In this document: piece by piece, positions 5,503 through 10,809 of the stretch
How positions within the stretch are numbered: the stretch's first letter is position 1
How the letters are laid out: every line of letters begins with the position of its first letter
From: a bacterium
GTDB taxonomy: Bacteria > Patescibacteriota > UBA1384 > XYA2-FULL-43-10 > 1-14-0-10-43-13
DNA length: 10,809 nucleotides
Direction of reading: 5' to 3'
Assembly: GCA_030649445.1 (NCBI GenBank)
Contig: JAUSKR010000043.1
Location: 1-10,809 of the forward strand
Program-made: the position numbers and the translations under genes
Notes under the pieces: generated by a model
What the model was told of the DNA's origin: nothing
The model's input: the letters and a program-made list of their open reading frames with translations, nothing else
Database searches by the model: none

Positions 5503-5634
5503 CTACGGGGACCGGCGGCGGCGCACCCTGCGCCTCCATTCACCACGGACACACTGACAGAGCCGCCGGACGAGCCAGCGACACCTGTCTCCCACTGTCC
5601 GGACAGGTACTTGCGGATTGGGAACATGCTTCAT
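5503..5634 (-). CDS. Possible 43-residue arginine-rich small protein
   Basis: The reading frame starts MKHVPNPQVPVRTVGDRCRW and continues with three cysteines (C18, C26, C28) to an arginine cluster RRRVRRRR near the end. It is strongly basic, with a possible amphipathic middle and no signal peptide. The start is supported by GGAGG eight bases upstream, among the best ribosome binding sites here, and by a promoter-like sequence at 5674-5703. About two thirds of third codon positions are G or C, less biased than the secreted-protein gene. The frame could be extended to ATG 5649, but that ATG overlaps the ribosome binding site. An overlapping frame from ATG 5627 reads through the 48-bp palindrome and is less likely. 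It may be a nucleic-acid-binding or membrane-active peptide, or a chance frame in GC-rich DNA. Confidence 0.35.
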   Translation of the reverse strand: MKHVPNPQVPVRTVGDRCRWLVRRLCQCVRGEWRRRVRRRRSP

Positions 5635-5673
5635 TGAGACAACCTCCATGGGAACCGACTCGATACCGCCATC

Positions 5674-5703
5674 AATATACCACATAAAAAATAGGCGCTT
5701 CAA
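5674..5703 (-). promoter_or_regulatory. Possible promoter for the arginine-rich ORF
   Basis: On the minus strand TTGAAG (5698-5703) and TATATT (5674-5679, five of six matches) are separated by 18 bases. Transcription from about 5667 would give a short leader containing the GGAGG site before ATG 5634. Confidence 0.4.
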
Positions 5704-5712
5704 TCAGTTGAT

Positions 5713-5754
5713 AGATTGCCGTGCCTTTCACTTCGTTCAATGGCTCGCAATGAC
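5713..5754. repeat. Dispersed palindromic repeat (GTCATTGCGAGC type)
   Basis: On the minus strand this reads GTCATTGCGAGC at one end and GGCACGGCAATCT at the other, with GCAAT/ATTGC pairing (5747-5751 with 5715-5719). From memory GTCATTGCGAGC...GCAATCT is a widespread short interspersed repeat. It lies just downstream of htpX and forms the right edge of the GC-rich island. Confidence 0.6.
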
Positions 5755-5779
5755 AATGAGATTAATAGTTGCTAAAAAC

Positions 5780-6721
5780 TCAGACATCCATCCCCCGCAA
5801 GATTTTGATCCGCTCGGCGATCGGCGGATGAGTCGAGAACAATTTTGAAAGTGTTGATTGTTTTCTTGCCCCGCGTAGCCCTTCGGGCGAAGTGGGGTCT
5901 TCACCACCACCCAACGGATTGGAAATATAGAGATGCGCCGTCGCACTACTGACACGCCGGACTGGCTCAGAATATCTGGAAATTTTTGTCAGAGCATCGG
6001 CCAGACCATCAGGATAGCGCGTCAGCAATGCCCCATCGGCGTCAGCTAGAAATTCTCTCTTTCTGGAGATGGCCAGCTGGACGATCATCGCCACGATAGG
6101 AGCTAAAATAATGGCAACTATTCCTAAAATCGCCATGACGCCACTACCTCCGCCCTCGTTTTCACTACGATTGCGGCCTCCGAAACCAAACCACTGCGCC
6201 CGCACAAATATTTGTGAGACCAATGCGACGACACTGACTAGAATCGCTACGATTGTCATCAATCTGATATCAAAGTTACCGACATGGGACATTTCGTGGG
6301 CGATGACACCCTCAAGTTCTTTTTTCTCCAGCCGGCCAAGCAAACCGGATGTCACCGCGACCGAAGCATGCTCCGGATCTCGACCGGTGGCGAAGGCATT
6401 TGGCGCCTCATCGGGAATAATATAGACTTTTGGCTGAGGCAATCCGGCGGTGATGGCTAGATTTTCGACAACATTCCAGAGCAGCGGATTGTCCTTTTTG
6501 GCGATCTCCCGCGCGCCGGAGGCCGCCAGAACTATTTTATCGCCAGAGAAATAGCTAACCAGTGATTGAACGACAGCAACTATAATTGCCACAAACAAAA
6601 TCACCGGCGAACTATAATAGTACGAGATCAGCCAGCCGACGGCGACAACAAAAACGACAAAGCCCAAAATCAAAAAAACGCTCCTCCGCTTATTTGCGTC
6701 AGCTTGTGTCCAGAGATTCAT
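5780..6721 (-). CDS. htpX: HtpX-family membrane zinc metalloprotease
   Basis: HtpX is an M48 protease of the cytoplasmic membrane that degrades damaged membrane proteins. The product from ATG 6721 is 313 residues, near the family norm. Numbered from that start, two N-terminal hydrophobic segments lie at about 15-34 and 40-59, the zinc motif HEMSH at 142-146, two further membrane segments at about 154-174 and 194-217, and the third zinc ligand E223 in SRKREFLADADGA. The C-terminal KLFSTHPPIAERI is typical. A TTG at 6730 could add three residues; ATG is preferred although neither has a clear ribosome binding site. It starts 18 bases after the upstream DUF4870-like stop, so coupling is likely. 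An extra loop around EDPTSPEGLRGARK is coded by a palindromic repeat. The stop is TGA. Confidence 0.96.
   Translation of the reverse strand: MNLWTQADANKRRSVFLILGFVVFVVAVGWLISYYYSSPVILFVAIIVAVVQSLVSYFSGDKIVLAASGAREIAKKDNPLLWNVVENLAITAGLPQPKVYIIPDEAPNAFATGRDPEHASVAVTSGLLGRLEKKELEGVIAHEMSHVGNFDIRLMTIVAILVSVVALVSQIFVRAQWFGFGGRNRSENEGGGSGVMAILGIVAIILAPIVAMIVQLAISRKREFLADADGALLTRYPDGLADALTKISRYSEPVRRVSSATAHLYISNPLGGGEDPTSPEGLRGARKQSTLSKLFSTHPPIAERIKILRGMDV
5869..5897. repeat. Palindromic repeat inserted in frame within htpX
   Basis: The plus strand reads CCCCGCGTAGCCC, TTC, GGGCGAAGTGGGG: outer CCCC/GGGG and inner GCCC/GGGC pair. It codes PTSPEGLRGA in HtpX, between the NPLGG and KLFSTHPP motifs where the family usually has a variable loop. 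The sequence resembles a dispersed repeat I recall from candidate-phyla genomes; other copies could not be checked. Confidence 0.55.
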
Positions 6722-6739
6722 AATTATCAAAGAAATAAA

Positions 6740-7102
6740 TTATTTAACGTATTTGCCGAGAATTGGCAGTGCCCGCTCACGGCCTCTGGCAACATTGTTG
6801 ATGCCGGAAATAATAGCAACAACAAGGTAGACAATGAAAACCCAGGAAAACAAGTAGAGATGAAAAGACAGCGCGAAGATCACCCAGACAAACAGCAACG
6901 CCATCCCCTGGCGGACATGAAACTGGACGAACGGACTTTTGCGGCCAAAAAGGAGTGGAATCAGGACGAGCACATGTATATATGACAAAACCGCCAAAAT
7001 TGTCAGCCAATTGACCTTGCGCAGACTAATTTTCGACATATCAGGAGCTTTAAATTTAATTTTTGATGCATTTTCATCTGCACCAATGACTGTTTCTTCC
7101 AT
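6740..7102 (-). CDS. Small three-helix membrane protein, DUF4870-like
   Basis: The 120-residue protein has a polar N-terminus of about 30 residues, then hydrophobic segments at about 33-52, 65-84 and 86-104. The pattern LSYIHVLVLIPLLF, SPFVQFHVRQGMALL and the closing ALPILGKYVK match the DUF4870/Tic20-like family of small membrane proteins, whose role is unknown. The conserved FHVRQG loop and the short basic segment after the last helix are family hallmarks. No strong ribosome binding site precedes ATG 7102. It lies between lemA (57 bases upstream) and htpX (18 bases downstream), all in one direction, suggesting one operon and a membrane-related function. The family assignment rests on remembered pattern, not a search. 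Confidence 0.8.
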   Translation of the reverse strand: MEETVIGADENASKIKFKAPDMSKISLRKVNWLTILAVLSYIHVLVLIPLLFGRKSPFVQFHVRQGMALLFVWVIFALSFHLYLFSWVFIVYLVVAIISGINNVARGRERALPILGKYVK

Positions 7103-7119
7103 GTTTTAATCCGGTTTAA

Positions 7120-7151
7120 TACTTTTAACTTTATACTTTATACTTTTAACT
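7120..7151. repeat. Short AT-rich direct repeat in the lemA-DUF4870 spacer
   Basis: TACTTTTAACT occurs at 7120-7130 and 7141-7151, with a related TTATACTTTA between. On the minus strand this gives an AAAGTATAAAGT-type run. It may be slippage-derived; no function is evident. Confidence 0.45.
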
Positions 7152-7174
7152 GTCGATTTCTATGAGAAATCGAC
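7152..7174 (-). other. 10-bp hairpin over the lemA stop codon
   Basis: GTCGATTTCT (7152-7161) pairs perfectly with AGAAATCGAC (7165-7174) around a three-base loop. It includes the last codons and stop of lemA. No U run follows, so it is more likely an mRNA stability or processing element than a terminator. Confidence 0.4.
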
Positions 7175-7711
7175 CTTAACCGGTTCCTTCGCTTCGGCTT
7201 GCTCCAGCTCAAACAATTCCCGCTTCTTGAAACCGAGCATATTGGCAAAAATGTTGGTCGGAAAAACTTGGATGGCGATGTTTAGATCGCGAACGTTGCT
7301 GTTGTAGAAGCGGCGGGCCGCTTGGATTTTATCTTCCGTGTCGGTCAATTCACTTTGCAATTGGCCGAAATTCTCATTCGCCTTCAATTCCGGATAAGCC
7401 TCAGCAATGGCAAAGACAGTTTTTAGGGCTCCGGCCAAACCGGCCTCCGCCTTGGCTTTATCGCCAACGCCAGTCGCACTCAGTGCCTCTGCCCGGGCCT
7501 TGGTCACATCTTCGAAAACACTTTTCTCATGCTTGGCGTAACCCTTGACCGTCTCGATTAAGTTCGGTATCAGATCATAGCGGCGTTTGAGCTGAACATT
7601 GATATCGCTCCAGGATTCATCGGTCCGGACATTTAATGTCACAAGGCGGTTATAAATCGAAATAATAGCCAAAACCAGTATGACGATAATTGCGAGTATC
7701 CACAAAAACAT
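7160..7711 (-). CDS. lemA: LemA family membrane protein
   Basis: LemA proteins are single-pass membrane proteins with a helical-bundle domain, often encoded with HtpX or other envelope proteins; the molecular function is unclear. The 183-residue product has the usual length. A hydrophobic N-terminal segment (about 3-20) is followed by the hallmark YNRLVTLNVRTDESWSDINV (20-39), then QLKRRYDLIPNLIETVKGYA (40-59) and HEKSVFEDVTKAR. The second conserved block, with LQSELTDTEDKIQAARRFYN (118-137), is also present, as is FPTNIFANMLGF. The ATG at 7711 has AAGGAG about six bases upstream, in a small hairpin. A promoter-like sequence lies at 7747-7775, so this gene may head the lemA-DUF4870-htpX operon. 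The stop is TAG. Confidence 0.97.
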   Translation of the reverse strand: MFLWILAIIVILVLAIISIYNRLVTLNVRTDESWSDINVQLKRRYDLIPNLIETVKGYAKHEKSVFEDVTKARAEALSATGVGDKAKAEAGLAGALKTVFAIAEAYPELKANENFGQLQSELTDTEDKIQAARRFYNSNVRDLNIAIQVFPTNIFANMLGFKKRELFELEQAEAKEPVKVDFS

Positions 7712-7714
7712 AAG

Positions 7715-7727
7715 ACTCCTTCGGAGT
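7715..7727 (-). promoter_or_regulatory. Hairpin holding the lemA ribosome binding site
   Basis: In the mRNA ACTCC pairs with GGAGT across a GAA loop, and the GGAG part is the lemA Shine-Dalgarno sequence. A five-pair stem is weak, so it could tune translation rather than block it. Confidence 0.35.
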
Positions 7728-7746
7728 TAATTGTTAATTCTTACTG

Positions 7747-7775
7747 ATCATACTATTCACAATCAAGAAAGTAAA
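7747..7775 (-). promoter_or_regulatory. Probable promoter of lemA-DUF4870-htpX
   Basis: On the minus strand TTTACT (7770-7775) and TATGAT (7747-7752, five of six matches) are 17 bases apart. Transcription would begin near 7740, about 30 bases before the lemA start. Confidence 0.45.
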
Positions 7776-7803
7776 GGTGGTCGTAAACACAAACCTCACC
7801 TGA

Positions 7804-7824
7804 CCTCTCCTTGGAAAGGAGAGG
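7804..7824. repeat. Hairpin repeat between the proline-rich gene and lemA
   Basis: CCTCTCCTT (7804-7812) pairs perfectly with AAGGAGAGG (7816-7824) across a three-base loop, eight bases beyond the proline-rich gene stop. CCTCACCTGA next to it completes a motif resembling the common CCTCACCC...CTCTCC dispersed repeats I recall. It could help terminate or stabilise the upstream transcript. Confidence 0.5.
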
Positions 7825-7831
7825 AACCAAC

Positions 7832-9943
7832 CTAATTTTGAGCCGGAGCAGTTGTATCAATTATGTCAATCGAAGCGGGCGCGGCAAAATTATTGTCCGT
7901 ATCGTAATCTGACAAGTTTAGTGAAAGATTGATTTGAATAACCGGCGACGATGGTGAAGTTGTGATTTTGAGATCAATCCGGCGGATCAGTTTATCTTTT
8001 ATTCCGATCCAGACAGTGCCGGAAATATTCTGGATACTGTCAGACAAAACACCGATACCCGAGAGCGAATTTCCTAGCTCAACACTGTCGAGAGAATATT
8101 TATAGCATCGGACGGAGCCGACCTTTTCATTTGCCTGCCTCGTGCCTCCCGCAGAAAAACCCTTACCTGAGTTAACTGCCAGTGTCTGAGAAACAACACT
8201 GTCGTTACTTAGAGTGGCTAAATTATACAAAAGCCACTTCTCTGGCTCGGCCTTCTCGTCAAATTTAACGTTGCCACCTTTGACCCAGAGCATGCTCTGG
8301 GAATTTTTCAAATTAATTGTCTCCGAGCCGATTGGCTTGACAATCGTAATCTCAAAATCGTTGCCGACGTCACCAAAACTGCCCGCAACAGTCGCGTTAA
8401 TCATCTTAGTTGTTGTTGTGTCGACGAAAGCCGACTCTGTCGATTGGTCAACCGGAGTTGTCGCGCTTGAATCAGTTGTGGCAGTGCTACTATCAGTTGT
8501 GGCAGTATTACTATCAGTAGTAGCAGTGCTACTCTCAATGGAAGTTGTGTCGGTTGTGTCAGTTGTGTCGGTAGAAGTCACTGCACTTGAATCTGTCGGA
8601 GTGGTATACGCTGTCAATATTGCCTTTATCGGCAATACAGCCAGCTGAGTGACCGAATCAGCGGCGCTGACAAGTGGTGTCGTGACCTCATTTTTAATTG
8701 TCTTATCGATATTTAAGTTGATTGTGCCGCTAACTTTAAACTTTTGATGATCCTTCATCGTAACCAATGATTCTGCTATGGCAGTTTCAGAATTTTTTGG
8801 CAAGCCGCTCCAAAGTTTCTCTAAGCTGACTGAGCCGTAAACTTTTTCCAGACCGATAGACAGAATGCCGGCTTCAGTCAGAGTAATTAGGATTCCTAAT
8901 ACTACAACAATAGCAATAAGAATATAGATAATTGCTTTTTTACTTTTACGGTCTGAATTAGTTGGAGATTCGAGTGGCACCAAAGTTTCTGCCGTCCCCG
9001 CGGCTTCTTTTGGCCCCAACTCCGAAGAGGCCCCTTTCGGGGATTTGTGTTTCAGTCCGGCAAACAGCTTGGACAGTCCTGATCGTTTTTCTGGAACTAC
9101 CGTTGATGCATCTTGAGTCGTTGCCGGAAGGTCTGGAACAACGAAAGATCTCTCATCTTGGGGTAAAACCGGTTGTGGCTGAACTGGTGGCTGTGGAGTC
9201 GGCGGTGAAGGTGCTACTGCTGGAGCTGGCAATGGATTAATCGGTTGCGACGGAGACTGAACGGTGAAAGTTGGCCCAGAAGGGGTCCCAACAGCCGCGC
9301 TAGGCGGTGGCGGCAGGATATCGGCGTTAACAGGCTGGCTAGATGGCGGAATCTGAGATGCAGGATTTGTCACCAGTGCAGCTACTCCAGAGACGGAATC
9401 AATTGGTTTTACTACTGGAGCCGGAGGAACTTGAGGACTATTTACAGCCGGTGCAGTACCAGAGGGTGGAATAGAATTTTTTTGATTCTGATCATAATTA
9501 TAATTAAAAGCTGGATTGAGAGATGAGATTGAATCAACCGGCCCTGCCCTGAGCGAAGCCTGCGGTGAGCCTGTCGAATCCGTCGAACGGGTGGGCATAT
9601 TTTGACTACTTACTGGTGTCACCAAATCAACCGCTTTAACGACTGGCGGCATCGTTTTTTCGACATTTTGAGGCAGATCAAACGGCTGAATAGGCCCCGA
9701 AGGGGCCCCCGTTGGGGGCGCAGCAATTGGCTGACTTCCAGAAAGAGTGCCGCTGACTTGAGGATTGGGAGTTTCTTTCGGCAATGGCTCATTCCAAGGA
9801 CTATCCGCCTCGGCTTGCGTGCCGACGCGAGACGGGTCTACTACGGGAATGCTAGGTGTAGCTAAAATAGTCGGCGGCGCGGGCACCGCAGGAGTCACCG
9901 TCGGGGGCGTCGTATTTTGATTTGCAATATTATTATCAGGCAT
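7832..9943 (-). CDS. Large proline-rich single-pass envelope protein
   Basis: The 703-residue protein has three parts. Residues 1-335 are low-complexity and Pro/Ser/Ala-rich, with tracts such as PAPAVAPSPPTPQPPVQPQP. One membrane segment lies at about 337-355 after KKSKK-type positive charge (SDRKSKK). The exterior part (about 365-703) is interrupted by a Thr/Ser/Asp linker at 449-507. The regions around it (KFKVSGTINLNI at 401-412 and GTVWIGIKDKLIRRIDLKI at 642-660) suggest a beta-rich fold like LolA/LppX lipoprotein-carrier domains; this is a pattern guess. Positive charge before the helix implies a cytoplasmic N-terminus. ATG 9943 has a strong AGGAGGGG just upstream. It follows the S41 peptidase by 52 bases on the same strand. 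A dispersed repeat is translated at residues 117-135. The function is unknown. Confidence 0.85.
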   Translation of the reverse strand: MPDNNIANQNTTPPTVTPAVPAPPTILATPSIPVVDPSRVGTQAEADSPWNEPLPKETPNPQVSGTLSGSQPIAAPPTGAPSGPIQPFDLPQNVEKTMPPVVKAVDLVTPVSSQNMPTRSTDSTGSPQASLRAGPVDSISSLNPAFNYNYDQNQKNSIPPSGTAPAVNSPQVPPAPVVKPIDSVSGVAALVTNPASQIPPSSQPVNADILPPPPSAAVGTPSGPTFTVQSPSQPINPLPAPAVAPSPPTPQPPVQPQPVLPQDERSFVVPDLPATTQDASTVVPEKRSGLSKLFAGLKHKSPKGASSELGPKEAAGTAETLVPLESPTNSDRKSKKAIIYILIAIVVVLGILITLTEAGILSIGLEKVYGSVSLEKLWSGLPKNSETAIAESLVTMKDHQKFKVSGTINLNIDKTIKNEVTTPLVSAADSVTQLAVLPIKAILTAYTTPTDSSAVTSTDTTDTTDTTSIESSTATTDSNTATTDSSTATTDSSATTPVDQSTESAFVDTTTTKMINATVAGSFGDVGNDFEITIVKPIGSETINLKNSQSMLWVKGGNVKFDEKAEPEKWLLYNLATLSNDSVVSQTLAVNSGKGFSAGGTRQANEKVGSVRCYKYSLDSVELGNSLSGIGVLSDSIQNISGTVWIGIKDKLIRRIDLKITTSPSSPVIQINLSLNLSDYDTDNNFAAPASIDIIDTTAPAQN
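8471..8533. repeat. 21-bp tandem repeat coding the Thr/Ser/Asp linker
   Basis: Three consecutive 21-base units (8471-8491, 8492-8512, 8513-8533) code SSTATTD, SNTATTD and SSTATTD. A further run of 9-base units at about 8547-8572 codes TDTTDTTDT. The tract is in phase with codons and likely varies in length. Confidence 0.75.
9539..9595. repeat. Dispersed repeat translated in frame in the proline-rich gene
   Basis: The plus strand has CCCTGAGCGAAGCC, then GGTGAGCCTGTCGAA and TCCGTCGAACGGG. This resembles the widespread TTCGACAGGCTC/GAGCGAAG repeat family I recall from environmental genomes. On the minus strand it codes STDSTGSPQASLRAGP, which differs from the proline-rich sequence around it. 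Confidence 0.6.
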
Positions 9944-9995
9944 TTCCCCTCCTAGATACTTTTATTTTAATTTATTTGAGCGATTTGCACAACCT

Positions 9996-10809
9996 TTATT
10001 TTCCACTGACAATAAAATCGAGTGCCCGATTAAGCTGAAGATCAGTCGGATCGGTGTCAGAGTTTTTAATTTCAATATCCGGAGCGATGCCTTCTTTGTT
10101 GATCTGGCGGCCATTTGGTGTCAGCCATTTCGCGATCGTAACCTTGACTGCTGAACCGTCTGACAGATTGACCAGTTCTTGGACGCTCCCCTTGCCAAAA
10201 GTTTTCTCGCCAATAATTTTGCCGACCTTGCGGTCTTGAACTGCCCCGCTGAAAATTTCCGAGGCCGAGGCCGATCCGCCATTGACCAAAATAGCTGTTT
10301 CGAAACCCTTTAGTGTCGCCGTGTGGATTGTTGAGAAATCCTGTTTTTTGCCGTTTTTATCTTGTTGTTCGACGACCGTTCCGCCATCAATGAAGTAACT
10401 TGATAAATTGATTGCCGATTCAAAATAACCGCCGGGATTGTCGCGCAGATCGACAATAATGCCATCGGGCTTGGCCTTAAGAGTCGCGGCGACAAAATCG
10501 GCAAAAAGAGCATCGGTATCATCACCGAACTGTCTGACCTTCACATACATAATTTTCTTGCTACCCTGATCTTTTTCCTCCCAAGTAACGCTTTTGACTG
10601 TGATCGTGTCTCTAGCCACTGAAAATGTCAACGGTTTGTCAACTCCGCTTCTGGCAACTTGAATATTTACAGTCGTACCTTTCGGACCGCGGATTTTATT
10701 GATGAGATTATTGAAACCCATATCAGAACTTTTAGTGTCATCGACTTGCAAAATAATATCACCGGCTTTGATCCCGGCCTTTGCTGCCGGTGCATCAGAT
10801 AACGGCGCC
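9996..10809 (-). CDS. S41 family C-terminal processing peptidase, N-terminus beyond the window
   Basis: This is a CtpA/Tsp-type serine protease that acts outside the cytoplasmic membrane on C-terminal ends of envelope proteins. The frame is open to the right edge, giving 270 visible residues. The first part (APLSDAPAAKAGIKAGDIIL) is the end of a PDZ peptide-binding domain, running to about residue 65. The catalytic domain follows: DGIIVDLRDNPGG at about 115-127, nucleophile S181 in GGSASASEIFSGA, and general base K206 in TFGKGSVQ, 25 residues later as in the family. The C-terminal TPNGRQINKEGIAPDIEI is also typical. The missing N-terminus would carry the membrane anchor and the rest of PDZ. 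An internal TTG at 10751 is not the start because PDZ homology continues upstream. It lies 52 bases ahead of the proline-rich gene. Confidence 0.96.
   Translation of the reverse strand, partial: APLSDAPAAKAGIKAGDIILQVDDTKSSDMGFNNLINKIRGPKGTTVNIQVARSGVDKPLTFSVARDTITVKSVTWEEKDQGSKKIMYVKVRQFGDDTDALFADFVAATLKAKPDGIIVDLRDNPGGYFESAINLSSYFIDGGTVVEQQDKNGKKQDFSTIHTATLKGFETAILVNGGSASASEIFSGAVQDRKVGKIIGEKTFGKGSVQELVNLSDGSAVKVTIAKWLTPNGRQINKEGIAPDIEIKNSDTDPTDLQLNRALDFIVSGK

Larger units (their letters stand above)
4592..5712. other. GC-rich island between two dispersed repeats
   Basis: Base composition changes sharply here. In 5161-5220, for example, 46 of 60 bases are G or C, while the flanking genes and spacers are much richer in A and T. 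The island contains a plus-strand secreted-protein unit and a possible minus-strand small-ORF unit, converging on a perfect palindrome. The stretch 5036-5502 has no gene I can support and holds the structured segments listed separately. No integrase or transposase is present. Horizontal acquisition is inferred from composition and from the bounding repeats. Confidence 0.55.

Noticed and set aside
5247..5627. Minus-strand 126-residue frame crossing the 48-bp palindrome
   Set aside because: It reads through both arms of a probable terminator and changes character halfway; its start is 15 bases from the GGAGG, against eight for the 43-residue frame.
5454..5687. Plus-strand 77-residue frame
   Set aside because: No promoter or ribosome binding site, low-complexity product, and the local hairpin evidence favours minus-strand transcription.
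8140..8165. Possible further in-frame repeat in the proline-rich gene (SAGGTRQA)
   Set aside because: The DNA hints at an AGGCAGGC-type repeat but is not palindromic enough to call.
8214..8648. Plus-strand 144-residue frame opposite the proline-rich gene
   Set aside because: Its Val/Ser repeats are the antisense of the Thr/Ser/Asp linker repeats.
1..10809. Alternative genetic code (UGA as glycine)
   Set aside because: gatC and htpX end naturally at TGA at the expected family length.

Overview
The window reads like a piece of a candidate-phyla-radiation (Patescibacteria-type) bacterial chromosome. The clues are compact genes almost all on the minus strand, a lemA/htpX cluster with a small DUF4870-like membrane protein, a large proline-rich single-pass envelope protein beside an S41 peptidase, and several families of short palindromic interspersed repeats, some translated in frame inside genes. 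TAA, TAG and TGA are all used as stops, so UGA is not reassigned. The phylum assignment is inference; no rRNA or tRNA gene was seen.

Right part (about 5780-10809, all minus strand, transcribed right to left): a partial S41 (CtpA-type) peptidase with a PDZ domain, a 703-residue proline-rich membrane-anchored protein, then lemA, a three-helix DUF4870-like protein and htpX. A promoter-like sequence and a hairpin-embedded ribosome binding site precede lemA. The genes suggest an envelope maintenance and proteolysis neighbourhood.

Left part (1-4445, minus strand): NAD-dependent DNA ligase (ligA, GTG start) followed 3 bases later by a PHP-domain phosphoesterase, an 11-residue-repeat coiled-coil protein, gatC, and the first 169 codons of gatA (cut by the left edge). 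GatC and GatA are two subunits of the tRNA-dependent amidotransferase; gatB is not in the window.

Middle (about 4592-5712) is the unusual part: a GC-rich island between two dispersed palindromic repeats. It holds a plus-strand unit (near-consensus promoter, hairpin leader, a 96-codon secreted-protein gene in which 86 of 96 third positions are G or C, a nested structured segment, a terminator), a perfect 48-bp palindrome, and a possible convergent minus-strand unit (promoter, GGAGG ribosome binding site, 43-residue arginine-rich ORF, hairpin). The island looks compositionally foreign to its neighbours. No function can be assigned from sequence.

Repeat elements recur through the window: upstream of gatC, on both sides of the island, inside the htpX and proline-rich reading frames, and upstream of lemA. 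No CRISPR array, transposase gene, tRNA or rRNA was found.
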